Source: an uncultured Clostridium sp. (GTDB taxonomy: Bacteria; Bacillota; Clostridia; TANB77; CAG-508). Taken from it: 51,236 nt of DNA. Under the pieces are notes generated by a model. The model was not told where the DNA came from. It ran no database searches and saw nothing but the letters and a program-made list of their open reading frames with translations. The translations under genes were made by a program, and so were the position numbers. Positions 18,029 through 26,474 of this stretch are shown in pieces. The stretch's first letter is position 1. Every line of letters begins with the position of its first letter. Where the stretch lies: positions 1 to 51,236 of the forward strand of contig CANOVB010000012.1 in assembly GCA_947570695.1 (NCBI GenBank), in the 5' to 3' direction.

Positions 18029-18228
18029 ATTTTCACCTCCTTTCATTTTTCAATTTCTTGTTCTAACCTTTTTTAATCTATATTTAAAATTTATATTCTT
18101 TTAATTTTAAGCACAAAAATAGACCATCATTAAATAAACTGTTTTTCTTGTTTATTTAATAATGATCTATTTTCATTATTTTTAGAGTAGTTAAAAACTA
18201 CTCTTTTTTCTTCCTTTAAAATTCTACT

Positions 18229-18254
18229 TGTGTGTGTGTGTGTGTGTGTGTGTG
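18229..18254. repeat. (TG)13 microsatellite, unit D
   Basis: Uninterrupted 26-bp TG dinucleotide tract, about 200 bp upstream of mini-gene D. The same tract with the same repeat number recurs in unit E. Confidence 0.95.
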
Positions 18255-18583
18255 TACTCTCACAAGGTTTTCAAGTTTATGCATTTTATTCTTCCTCTTT
18301 TCCTTATATTTATATTTTTATCTTTAATTTACAAAAATGTCAATACGATATTTTGATATTCTTTTTCTCTTATTTTTCAGTTCGTACTAATTTCTTTTAA
18401 ATTATTAAACTAAAAATTCGCTATAATCATCACTCCTTGTATTATATTATTCTTTTGATTAAACCCTGATTTAAAAAACTATCCATTTAATTAGTTTTTT
18501 ACTAATTAAATGGATAATCTTTTCTCTTCCATACTATTATTAATAGAAACATAATTCACTAAACACTTGTATAGTAGTAAAAT

Positions 18584-18646
18584 CTAAACGCACGCCTAGA
18601 CAGGCTTAGTAGCTGGCGGTGGCGAAGAGACGGCGAAAAGAGGGGC
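18584..18646 (-). repeat. Variable repeat VR-E
   Basis: 63 bp. The minus-strand core GCCGTCTCTTCGCCACCGCC plus AG aligns to TR-A with two single-T insertions, after which all 8 substitutions fall on adenines. The 3' half (CTACTAAGCCTGTC) differs at several non-adenine positions, so this copy may derive from an older or different template. The terminal TAGGCGTGCGTT is conserved. Confidence 0.68.
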
Positions 18647-18715
18647 CTCTTCTAGTATTATTCCTAAATGTGCATCAGGCACACTATATTTTAATGGTTC
18701 GTTTTTCTCTACCAT
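18596..18715 (-). CDS. Mini DGR target gene E (39 residues)
   Basis: Strong AAAGGAGGTGAAAAT-ATG site. The peptide is MVEKNEPLKYSVPD-AHLGIILEEAPLF with tail AVSSPPPATKPV and a TAG stop that is part of the conserved TAGGCGTGCG block. The N-terminal 27 residues match gene C except for V2 versus A2; the tail is wholly different and encoded by VR-E. No known family, no signal peptide. It is probably translated as its own small transcript, with the long hairpin and TG tract in its upstream region. Confidence 0.6.
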   Translation of the reverse strand: MVEKNEPLKYSVPDAHLGIILEEAPLFAVSSPPPATKPV

Positions 18716-18914
18716 ATTTTCACCTCCTTTCAATTTTTAATTTCTTCTTCTAACCTTTTTTAATCTATATTTAAATTTATATTCTTTTAATTTTAAGCAC
18801 AAAAATAGATCATCATTAAATAAACTGTTTTTCTTGTTTATTTAATAATGATCTATTTTCATTATTTTTAGAGTAGTTAAAAACTACTCTTTTTTCTTCC
18901 TTTAAAATTCTACT

Positions 18915-18940
18915 TGTGTGTGTGTGTGTGTGTGTGTGTG
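18915..18940. repeat. (TG)13 microsatellite, unit E
   Basis: Uninterrupted 26-bp TG tract upstream of mini-gene E. It is identical in length to the tract in unit D, arguing for a recent duplication. Confidence 0.95.
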
Positions 18941-19143
18941 TACTCTCGCAAGGGTTTCAAATTTATGCATTTTACTTTTCCTCTTTTCTTTATACATATA
19001 TTTTTATCTTTAATTTACAAAAATGTCAATAACTATTAAACAAGTTTTACTTTGATAAGAAAAACTTAGAAAATAGTAAAATCTTATATGCTAGTTTTTC
19101 TAAGTTTATAATTTCATAATTTTATTTCATTATTTTGTTTAAA

Positions 19144-20046
19144 TTATTTTATCTTTCTTATTTTAGCTATAAAAAATCCCTCATATAATTCATTTGGACA
19201 AATACATATTGTTCCCTCTAGGTTTGTTGGTAATAATGGCAATTCTTCTTTTCCTACAAAATTTATTGGAACAATTTCTATTCTATTTTCCTGCAAAATT
19301 TTTTTTACTATTTCTTCATTTTCTTTATTTAAAATAGAACAAGTAGAATAAACCATCTCTGAACCTTCTTTTAATATTTTTACTGCTTTTTTCAATAATG
19401 CAAGTTGAGAACTAATAGATTTATCAATTAATTTTATTGTAAAATGTTTATTAATATTTGCATCTTCTAAGTTTAGAGTCCCACTTCCAGTACATGGAGC
19501 ATCTAATAAAATCTGATCAAAAGAAAAAAAGTCATCAATTTTTCTAGAATCCTTTTGCATAATATATACACAAGAAGCACCTTGTTTTTCAATATTATAC
19601 TTTAATTTTTCTGTTCTGATATTATTCATCTCACAAGCTGTTATATGTGATTTATTGTTTGAAAGAGCAGCCATTTGAGTTGTTTTTCCACCTGGGGCTG
19701 CTGCCATATCTAAAATATCCGCATTTTCTTTAGGTGATAATATTATAGGAGGAAGCATTGATGATAAACTTTGTAGATATATTTCTCCATTTTCATATAT
19801 ATCTAACTTTTTAATCTCATTTTCTCTAACATTATTTATAATAAATGCTTCTTTACTCCACGCTACCTTTTTATAGTCTATCTTTTCTTCCTCTAATCTA
19901 TTTTCAATTTTTTCTACATTACTTTTTAATGTGTTTACTCTAAAGGTTACTTTTCTTTTTTTTGAATATCCTTGTAATATTTTTTCAGTAATTTCTTTGC
20001 CATATTGCACATTTAGCATATCTATTAAAAAATCTGGTATATTCAT
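19144..20046 (-). CDS. NOL1/NOP2/Sun-family rRNA m5C methyltransferase
   Basis: 300 residues. SAM-binding MAAAPGGKTTQ lies at about 114-124, catalytic LDAPCTGSGT around 180, and YSTCSILNKENEE around 233 with the nucleophilic Cys of the family. These are the RsmB/RsmF-type motifs for 5-methylcytosine in rRNA or tRNA. It is shorter than RsmB (no NusB-like N-terminal domain) and lacks the long RsmF C-terminal extension. It lies 16 bp downstream of peptide deformylase, suggesting a translation-related pair. Confidence 0.88.
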   Translation of the reverse strand: MNIPDFLIDMLNVQYGKEITEKILQGYSKKRKVTFRVNTLKSNVEKIENRLEEEKIDYKKVAWSKEAFIINNVRENEIKKLDIYENGEIYLQSLSSMLPPIILSPKENADILDMAAAPGGKTTQMAALSNNKSHITACEMNNIRTEKLKYNIEKQGASCVYIMQKDSRKIDDFFSFDQILLDAPCTGSGTLNLEDANINKHFTIKLIDKSISSQLALLKKAVKILKEGSEMVYSTCSILNKENEEIVKKILQENRIEIVPINFVGKEELPLLPTNLEGTICICPNELYEGFFIAKIRKIK

Positions 20047-20062
20047 CTACCCTACCTCATTA

Positions 20063-20599
20063 TCAATTATTTCTTAAATTAAATTTATCAATCATTTCTT
20101 TAGTTGCAAATCCATTAGGTAAAACCTTTTCTAAAAAAATAATTCCATCTAAATGATCACATTCATGTTGAATGTCTCTTGCTGTAAATCCATTTACCTT
20201 TTTTACAATTTTTTCACCTTTTTCATTATAATATGTTACTTCAATTTCTTTATATCTTTCAACCTCACCTCTTATTTGAGGCACACTTAGACATGCTTCA
20301 AACTGAACATCTTTATCATTACTTAAATTTTTCCATGTTGGATTTATCATAATAGTAAGTGGTACATCTTCACAGTCTTTATAACTACATTTCTCTTTAT
20401 CTACCTGAATTATAGCTATCCTTTTATTTATTCCTACTTGTGGAGCCGCAATACCAAAACCAGAAGAAAAGTTTAATGTTTCTTTTAAATCTTCTATCAT
20501 GTCTAAAATTTCTTTATCTATATTATTAATATTAACCTCTTCACATTTAATATTTAAAATTGGATCTCCAACTTCTCTAATTTTTAAAACTTTTCCCAT
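20063..20599 (-). CDS. def: Peptide deformylase
   Basis: Removes the N-formyl group from nascent proteins using a bound metal. The 178 residues have the three hallmark motifs: GFGIAAPQVG (about 49-58), EACLSVP (the usual EGCLS with Ala for Gly; the metal-binding Cys is kept), and QHECDHLDG (about 143-151; HExxH metal site). Gene length is normal. It is followed at 16 bp by the rRNA methyltransferase. Confidence 0.95.
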   Translation of the reverse strand: MGKVLKIREVGDPILNIKCEEVNINNIDKEILDMIEDLKETLNFSSGFGIAAPQVGINKRIAIIQVDKEKCSYKDCEDVPLTIMINPTWKNLSNDKDVQFEACLSVPQIRGEVERYKEIEVTYYNEKGEKIVKKVNGFTARDIQHECDHLDGIIFLEKVLPNGFATKEMIDKFNLRNN

Positions 20600-20724
20600 A
20601 TTAGCTTCCTTTTATTTATTACTTATTTAAATTTTAGTTATTTTTACATACTTCAATTATATTTTTTAAATTATACATTTTCTATATAATCTTTATAAAA
20701 TTATATACGTTATAATAATTACTT

Positions 20725-21168
20725 CTATTTCAATAATTTATAATAAAATTTTAAGTCAATTTCTTTTGCTCCATAATATTTTAAAATTTTTTGCATTTTT
20801 AAATTTTCATTTCCTGTAGCACATGAAACTATTTTTATATCTTTATTTTCTTGTTTTAGTTTATTTATTAATTTAAAAAACACACCATATTTTCTATATT
20901 CTTGTTCTACATACATTTGCGAAATCCATAAAACTTCACCATCATTTGCCCAATAAAATTTTGAATATAAAATCATTCCAACTGGCTTTTCATCTATTTC
21001 TGCAACTAAACAATTAAATTTAGGACTATCACAGAAATAGTCTTTTTCTATATTTGCTTCTAATCCGTTAGTTTGACTCGTATTATTTACATTATTTATA
21101 ACTTTATTTGAATAAATTATAAAATCTTTGTGCAATTTATTTGCTTTTAACACTGTTATCTCTGTCAT
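20725..21168 (-). CDS. GNAT family N-acetyltransferase
   Basis: 147 residues with the GNAT fold pattern: a beta-strand segment KPVGMILYSKFYWANDGEVL, then ISQMYVEQEYRKYGVFFKLINKL, which is the acetyl-CoA-binding region (RxxGxx loop weakly kept as RKYGVF). A C-terminal GNENLKMQKILKYYGAKE helix follows. The substrate is unknown. It lies 14 bp downstream of the HD-domain gene on the same strand. Confidence 0.75.
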   Translation of the reverse strand: MTEITVLKANKLHKDFIIYSNKVINNVNNTSQTNGLEANIEKDYFCDSPKFNCLVAEIDEKPVGMILYSKFYWANDGEVLWISQMYVEQEYRKYGVFFKLINKLKQENKDIKIVSCATGNENLKMQKILKYYGAKEIDLKFYYKLLK

Positions 21169-21182
21169 TTTATATCCTTATC

Positions 21183-21749
21183 TTAAATACTTTTTATTTC
21201 AATTTCTATGTTATCTTCTACTGTTTTCATTGCATCTAATGTTTTTTCTAGTAAATCATTTAACTCCCAGCCTAATTGCTCTGCTCCCTTTGATATAGTT
21301 TCTCTAGAACAACCTGCTGCAAATTTTTTATCTTTAAATTTCTTTTTTAAACTTGAAACTTCCATATCTTTAGTACTTTTTGATGGTCTCATTTTAGCAG
21401 CTGCCCAAATTAATCCTGTTAATTCATCAGTAGCAAATAATATTTTTTCCATTTCTTTTTCAGGCTTTACATCTGAACAAATTCCATACCCATGACTACA
21501 TATAGCATGTATCATATCATCACTTGCATTTATTTCTTTTAATAGTTCTGGTGCTTTTTTGCAATGTTCATTTGGATATTTTTCATAATCAACATCATGT
21601 AATAATCCTACTGTACCCCAGAATTCTTCATCTTCTCCATTTTTCTGTGCAAAATATTTCATTACTTGTTCAACTGTAATAGCATGCCTTAAATGAAATT
21701 CTTCACTATTATATTTTTTTAATAATTCAACTGCATTTTTTCTTTCCAT
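21183..21749 (-). CDS. HD-domain metal-dependent phosphohydrolase
   Basis: 188 residues. HD-superfamily metal ligands appear as LRHAITVEQVM (His about 21), GLLHDVDYEKYP (His-Asp about 51-52) and a second-site AICSHGYG. The order fits small HD/HDIG hydrolases acting on nucleotides or phosphoesters. The exact substrate is unknown. Its start is 14 bp upstream of the GNAT gene within the same minus-strand group. Confidence 0.8.
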   Translation of the reverse strand: MERKNAVELLKKYNSEEFHLRHAITVEQVMKYFAQKNGEDEEFWGTVGLLHDVDYEKYPNEHCKKAPELLKEINASDDMIHAICSHGYGICSDVKPEKEMEKILFATDELTGLIWAAAKMRPSKSTKDMEVSSLKKKFKDKKFAAGCSRETISKGAEQLGWELNDLLEKTLDAMKTVEDNIEIEIKSI

Positions 21750-21887
21750 AATTATAGCTCCTTCTATATTTTCTAAAAAATTTAATTTATAATATCATAA
21801 AAACAGATATATATCAATTATTAAATAAAACAAACAGAGCTATGATAATTACAAAAAACGAAACTAAATTAAACTATCCCGCTCTTA

Positions 21888-21936
21888 AAAAGAAACTAAA
21901 TTGCTAAACTTTTTTTCTAACAATTTAGTTTCTTTT
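21888..21936 (-). terminator. Intrinsic terminator after the anti-sigma gene
   Basis: 16-bp perfect stem AAAAGAAACTAAATTG / CAATTTAGTTTCTTTT, located 8 bp after the stop codon at 21944. Confidence 0.75.
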
Positions 21937-21943
21937 AATTTCT

Positions 21944-22894
21944 TTATTCTGAATATTCAATTTCGTATCCATCAAAACTTGGTATTTCTAATTCCTCATC
22001 TGTCACTATATTAAATTCATATTTATATTCACAAATATTATCTTTTATTTGCTTTACAACATCACTTTGATTAAACATTTCTCCTCTTGTTTCTTTATCT
22101 AAAGTTTTTAATGGTAAACCTGTTTCTTTATCTATCCAATATACTCTACTTCTTGGTTCATCTTCATTTATTCTATCTTTAAATTTAAAACATTTTTTAT
22201 TACTATAATAAGATCCTAGTGGCATATCTTTATTTCCTTCAACTTTCATTATTATAGGTATCACAAATCTAATTATTAATCTATCATCTCTTACAAAAAG
22301 AGAAACTAGCTTCAAATTTTCTTCACTATTTAATATTTTATTTTCTTCATTTTTTTCAATAATTACTTTTTTAGGTACTTCTAAAAAAGTTACTTTCTCA
22401 TCTGAACCTACTGAAGTATATGTTATAGAATTGATCTTAAATCCATCATCAGTAAGTATTCCATCAACTTTTTTATATTTTCCATCCTTAAAATATTTTT
22501 TACTTAGAAATCTTCCTTCTCCAGTAAAGCTTTCAGCCATTTCTATATACATATTGTTACTTTTCAAAGTTTGCTTTGCTTTATACAATACATTATTAAA
22601 TATAATAAAATTATACAAATATTTAATAAATATAATTATCAAAATTATTCCTGCTGCAATTAATATCGATTTTATTTTATTTTTCCTTCTTACTTTTTTC
22701 AAATAATCAACTTGTTTTTTTTGCTTATCTTCATTTTCCTTAATATCATTTTTTATTTCTTTTAATTTTTTCTGACAATTTTCACATTCAGTCAAATGTT
22801 TTTCTACTATTTTTTTAGACTCTGTATTTAATACACCATCTACATATCCAAATAATAAATCTTCTACAATTTCACACTCAGTTCTTTTTTCCAT
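21944..22894 (-). CDS. Zinc-finger anti-sigma factor (zf-HC2), membrane-bound
   Basis: About 316 residues. The N-terminal ZAS domain has C-E-I-V-E-D-LL and HLTECENCQKK, i.e. the His-x3-Cys-x2-Cys zinc motif. One membrane helix (SILIAAGIILIIIFIKYLY, about 78-96) separates it from an extracytoplasmic domain with a VYWIDKETGLPLK stretch, a pattern seen in outer-membrane-lipoprotein-sorting-like sensor domains. It overlaps the cognate ECF sigma gene. I prefer the second Met as start (22894), which is 9 bp from AGGAGG; the first is only 3 bp away. Confidence 0.85.
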   Translation of the reverse strand: MEKRTECEIVEDLLFGYVDGVLNTESKKIVEKHLTECENCQKKLKEIKNDIKENEDKQKKQVDYLKKVRRKNKIKSILIAAGIILIIIFIKYLYNFIIFNNVLYKAKQTLKSNNMYIEMAESFTGEGRFLSKKYFKDGKYKKVDGILTDDGFKINSITYTSVGSDEKVTFLEVPKKVIIEKNEENKILNSEENLKLVSLFVRDDRLIIRFVIPIIMKVEGNKDMPLGSYYSNKKCFKFKDRINEDEPRSRVYWIDKETGLPLKTLDKETRGEMFNQSDVVKQIKDNICEYKYEFNIVTDEELEIPSFDGYEIEYSE

Positions 22895-23375
22895 TTTCAT
22901 CTACCTCCTTCATTTTTTGTTTAGCACGATAAAATGTTACTCTAGCCCAATTTGGTGTTTTTCCTAATATTTCTCCTATTTCAATAAAATTCAAATTACC
23001 AATCATTCTTAAATAAATTATTTCTCTAGAAGTTTCATCTAATTTTTGAAGATCTTTAAAAAGCTTCAGTTTATTTTCATTTTTACAAACAATATCTTCT
23101 GCTGTTTCAGTTTCTACTAAATCCTCTATTTTTTCTAAAGCTATATTATTTTCTCTCTTATTCTTTTTTAATTTTTTATACCATAAATGTTTTGCTATTT
23201 GGCAAAGCCAAACTGATATCTTACAACTACCTTTAAATTTATTGATTTCTTTTATTGCTATTACAAAAGTTTCTTGAGTTAAATCTTCTGATATATCATC
23301 ATTATGAGTTAAACAGAATAAATATTTATATACTGTTTTAGAGTATTGTTCATATATTTCTTCCATATTCTGCAT
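22878..23375 (-). CDS. ECF sigma factor (module 1)
   Basis: 165 residues. Region 2 contains CLTHNDDISEDLTQETFVIA with SVWLCQIAKHLWYKKLK. Region 4 contains LDETSREIIYLRMIGNLNFIEIGEILGKTPNWARVTFYRAKQKMK. This fits group-IV (ECF) sigma factors responding to envelope signals. AGGAGG lies 8 bp from the ATG. It overlaps the zf-HC2 anti-sigma gene, the classic sigma/anti-sigma operon. Confidence 0.9.
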   Translation of the reverse strand: MQNMEEIYEQYSKTVYKYLFCLTHNDDISEDLTQETFVIAIKEINKFKGSCKISVWLCQIAKHLWYKKLKKNKRENNIALEKIEDLVETETAEDIVCKNENKLKLFKDLQKLDETSREIIYLRMIGNLNFIEIGEILGKTPNWARVTFYRAKQKMKEVDENGKKN

Positions 23376-23445
23376 AACAAAATCCTCCTTCTATATATAA
23401 GAGTCTTTTTTTTACATTTTATTACAACTTTTTAAAAATAAAAAC

Positions 23446-23476
23446 TCGATTTGTTATATAAAATTTAACAAATCGA
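23446..23476 (-). terminator. Intrinsic terminator after the XRE regulator
   Basis: 11-bp stem TCGATTTGTTA / TAACAAATCGA. On the minus strand it is followed by GAGTTTTTATTTTT, about 29 bp after the stop at 23505. Confidence 0.75.
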
Positions 23477-23504
23477 ATTTTCATTAATTTATTTATAAAT
23501 AAAT

Positions 23505-24419
23505 TTAGTCATTTTTTATTTCTTCACTATTTTCAAAAATTATAGCTACAATTCCACACATCATACCACCTATTGGAAATACTATCCAAGCTATATGCCA
23601 TAAATTATAAACTATTCCACAAATAAAAAATATCATAGTTGCAATCAGCATTATAACTCCAGACATTTTACCTACTTTATCATTTGGGTCTTTGTAAGTT
23701 CTTGAAGAAATTTTATTATATATTTCTATATCATATTTAGTCTTTTGAATTCCATAATATACATACATATATACTGATATTACAGTCATTCCTAGAAGAA
23801 TTACTATTGGAATTGTACTTTCTTCACTTACTATCTCTATACCATACAATAAAACTAATTGTATTACTGACAATATATTTATCATTACTGCTATTGCTAT
23901 TTTTTTGGCGAATTTAGAATTAAATTTTTCTATTTCTTCATCAGTATACATATTAGGGATCTTCGGATTTTTTCTTCTATAATTTTCTTGTTCAATTCCT
24001 AATATAATAAATATTGGAACCGCAGCCACCACAAAAAGTAATAATACTGCAATACCAATTATTGCATACTTATCTTTCATATTTTCTGATGTTGGAATTC
24101 CAACTATATACATAAATATTGTTACACCAATTAGTATAAGTGCTACAGCTAGAGCAATTCCTTTACTAAATTTATTCATTAAGCTCTCATATTCTTTTTT
24201 ATCTCCGCCTATATTTTCTGAAAACTTTCCTTTTAAAATTTCGTCAATACTACAATTAAAAAGTTCACATATAGTAATTAATTTTTCAGTTTCTGGATAT
24301 CCACTTCCACTCTCCCATTTTGATACTGCCTGTCTTGACACTTCAAGTTTTTCTGCTAATTGTTCTTGTGACATATTTTGCATTTTTCTTAATATTTGTA
24401 GATTTTCACTAAATCCCAT
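23505..24419 (-). CDS. XRE-family regulator fused to membrane helices
   Basis: 304 residues from the chosen start. The N-terminal HTH_3 domain is NLQILRKMQNMSQEQLAEKLEVSRQAVSKWESG with a following FNCSIDEILKG, then six or so hydrophobic helices in two similar halves. Such membrane-tethered XRE proteins are common in Firmicutes and probably sense membrane state. The start at 24419 follows AGGAGG at 9-bp spacing; an upstream in-frame Met (24458) lacks one. Repeated TTGCA-containing inverted sites upstream suggest autoregulation. Confidence 0.85.
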   Translation of the reverse strand: MGFSENLQILRKMQNMSQEQLAEKLEVSRQAVSKWESGSGYPETEKLITICELFNCSIDEILKGKFSENIGGDKKEYESLMNKFSKGIALAVALILIGVTIFMYIVGIPTSENMKDKYAIIGIAVLLLFVVAAVPIFIILGIEQENYRRKNPKIPNMYTDEEIEKFNSKFAKKIAIAVMINILSVIQLVLLYGIEIVSEESTIPIVILLGMTVISVYMYVYYGIQKTKYDIEIYNKISSRTYKDPNDKVGKMSGVIMLIATMIFFICGIVYNLWHIAWIVFPIGGMMCGIVAIIFENSEEIKND

Positions 24420-24447
24420 TTTTATGCACCTCCTATATTTAATTTTA

Positions 24448-24522
24448 AAGTTGCACAAACTTTTTTTCTACCAACTAACATTTGCAACTACAATTTTATT
24501 TGCTACTTAAAGTTGCAAATGT
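24448..24522. promoter_or_regulatory. Putative operator of the XRE regulator
   Basis: Three copies of an AGTTGCAxA-type element upstream of the gene: AAGTTGCACAAAC (24448-24460), then ACATTTGCAACT (24478-24489) and AGTTGCAAATGT (24511-24522), the last two exact reverse complements 21 bp apart. This arrangement fits a dimeric HTH repressor site. Confidence 0.55.
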
Positions 24523-24618
24523 ATTAAAACTACATAATATAGATCTTATTACATAATTTAAAATCTATTAATTTTGAATCAGTCTTTTAATTAACATTAT
24601 ATAATTTTTTTTCATTTT

Positions 24619-26340
24619 CTAAATTCCCAAAATCTTTTTCATTTCTTCTTGCCTTTTTACCTTTTTAGTTGTTGTTTTTATTAATTCTTCATCTGTTAAA
24701 ATTAAATTTTGAATATGTTTATATCTTGGAAATGATTTATTTAACTCTTTTATCTGTTCCCAAACAATATTATATAGTTCTTCATTACTTTTATCAACAT
24801 ATTTTTCTTTTACCATTTCTTTATTATAAACAATTTTTACCGATAATTTTATATCTGTTTTATCCTTTTCATCTGGAAGTCCAAATACCATTGATTCTTC
24901 CACTATTTCTAATCTATTTATTAAAGTTTCTAATTCCTCTGGAAATACTTTTTTACCATTTTTTAAAACAATCATATTTTTGTTTCTACCTGTTATATAT
25001 ATTAATCCATTTTTATCTATATATCCCAAATCTCCTGTATAAAACCATCCATCCTTTAAAACTTCTGCTGTAATTTCTGGCATTTCATAGTATCCAAGCA
25101 TTACATTTGGTCCTTTTACTCTTATTTCTCCAATCCCATTTTCATCTTTATTTATAATTTCTATTGTATCATTAATCATTGGCACTCCAACTGATCCTGG
25201 TTTCATTATATTATAATTTTCAGCTGCAATTACAGGTGATGTTTCACTTAATCCATATCCTTGTAGAGTTATTACACCTAAATTATTAAAACCTTTTAAA
25301 ATTTCTGCATCTGATGGAGCTCCTCCTGAAATAACAAGTCGTAAATTACCACCTAAAGCATCAATTATTTGTTTAAATAATTTTCTTCTTATATCAATTT
25401 TTAATTTTAGTAAAAAATTACTTATAATAGTGGCAAATTTAATTAATTTTGTTTTCCCTTGTTTTTCAATTTCTTTCATTATAGTTTTATAAATTGCTTC
25501 CACCAAAATTGGTACTCCTACAAATACACTAACTTTATATTCATTTAAATTTTGTTTTATATACCTTAATCCATCTGGGAATACTGTTTTTACTCCACAT
25601 GCAAGCATCATAATTAAAGCTGTTGAGCCAAAAATATGATGAAAAGGTAAAAATGCAATATTGGTATCTGTTTCCTTAATATCTTCAACTGATTGTAGCG
25701 CATATATATTTGAAGCTATATTTTTTTGTGAAAGCATTACCGCTTTTGATTTTGATGTTGTTCCTGAAGTAAATAATAAAATATTCATATTATTTTCATC
25801 AATTTCTGAATTTACATACTCATTTTGATTATCTTTTAATAATTCTTCACCTTTATTTATAAGTTCATAAATACTTATATAGCTTTCTTTTTTACTCATA
25901 CAAATATATTTTTTTAAATTTGTTTTTCCATTTTCTTTAATTTGTGATATTTTATCTTCTATTTTTTCATCAAAAACTATAGCATCCGCTTTGCTTCTAA
26001 TTAAAGAACTTTCAAGTTCTTCATATTGCAAATCTTTATCTAAAGGAACCGATACTATTCCCCCTAAAAGATTAGATAAATGGGCTAAAACCCATTCATA
26101 TCGATTTCTTCCAATTATAGCGACTCTTTTTCCATTTAATCCTATATCATACATTGCTGTTCCTAATTTATTTATATCTTCTAACAATTTTTTATAAGTT
26201 ATATTCTCATAAGATATTTTTTTATTTTCTTGATGCTTAATAGTAAAAGCAATATTTTCGCTATAAATTTTTGAAGAATTATATATAATTTCTTTTATAT
26301 CTTTAAATTCTGTAACATCAAATATTTCATTATTTTCCAT
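24619..26340 (-). CDS. Long-chain-fatty-acid-CoA ligase-like AMP-forming enzyme
   Basis: 573 residues of the ANL adenylating family. The P-loop motif LLFTSGTTSKSKAVMLS is at about 190-206, LQGYGLSETSPV around 360, YTGDLGYIDKNGLIYITGR around 430, and the C-terminal catalytic Lys region TTTKKVKRQE near the end. The order and the short N-terminus fit bacterial acyl-CoA synthetases that activate fatty acids at the membrane. Substrate chain length cannot be inferred. It is apparently transcribed alone; no clear hairpin terminator was seen after it. Confidence 0.88.
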   Translation of the reverse strand: MENNEIFDVTEFKDIKEIIYNSSKIYSENIAFTIKHQENKKISYENITYKKLLEDINKLGTAMYDIGLNGKRVAIIGRNRYEWVLAHLSNLLGGIVSVPLDKDLQYEELESSLIRSKADAIVFDEKIEDKISQIKENGKTNLKKYICMSKKESYISIYELINKGEELLKDNQNEYVNSEIDENNMNILLFTSGTTSKSKAVMLSQKNIASNIYALQSVEDIKETDTNIAFLPFHHIFGSTALIMMLACGVKTVFPDGLRYIKQNLNEYKVSVFVGVPILVEAIYKTIMKEIEKQGKTKLIKFATIISNFLLKLKIDIRRKLFKQIIDALGGNLRLVISGGAPSDAEILKGFNNLGVITLQGYGLSETSPVIAAENYNIMKPGSVGVPMINDTIEIINKDENGIGEIRVKGPNVMLGYYEMPEITAEVLKDGWFYTGDLGYIDKNGLIYITGRNKNMIVLKNGKKVFPEELETLINRLEIVEESMVFGLPDEKDKTDIKLSVKIVYNKEMVKEKYVDKSNEELYNIVWEQIKELNKSFPRYKHIQNLILTDEELIKTTTKKVKRQEEMKKILGI

Positions 26341-26474
26341 AATATACTCCTTTTTGATAACAACAATACTTTTTTAATATTATTACCATATTTTTAATAT
26401 ATCACAAAAATAATTTTTTATCGTTAGACTGATAAGTCAGTATAAAAAATTATTTTAACTTGACGGAATAAAAA

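Larger units (their letters stand above)
17799..18347 (-). repeat. Tandem unit D (about 550-bp direct repeat, copy 1)
   Basis: Closely similar to unit E (18481-19031) over its full length. On the minus strand the shared parts are: a 3' boundary ACAAAAATGTCAATA seen on the plus strand, a (TG)13 microsatellite (18229-18254), a hairpin with about 24-bp arms (18116-18139 / 18150-18173), a second short hairpin (AGTAGTT/AACTACT), the mini gene with its ribosome site, a variable repeat, and a terminal hairpin (17799-17818 / 17824-17843) with two mismatches. Confidence 0.8.
18481..19031 (-). repeat. Tandem unit E (about 550-bp direct repeat, copy 2)
   Basis: Second copy of the unit seen at 17799-18347, outermost from the RT. 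It has the (TG)13 tract (18915-18940), a long hairpin with 24-bp arms and one mismatch (18802-18825 / 18836-18859), mini-gene E, VR-E and a perfect 15-bp terminal hairpin with a T5 loop (18481-18495 / 18501-18515). The segment between VR-E and that hairpin (ACTACTATACAAGTG and onward) is also shared with TR-A and TR-B but not with VR-C. Confidence 0.85.

Noticed and set aside
18180..18215. AGAGTAGTT/AACTACTCT hairpin with T run as a plus-strand terminator
   Set aside because: No plus-strand gene lies upstream of it, and the copies are in the leader of minus-strand mini genes; more likely part of the repeat structure.
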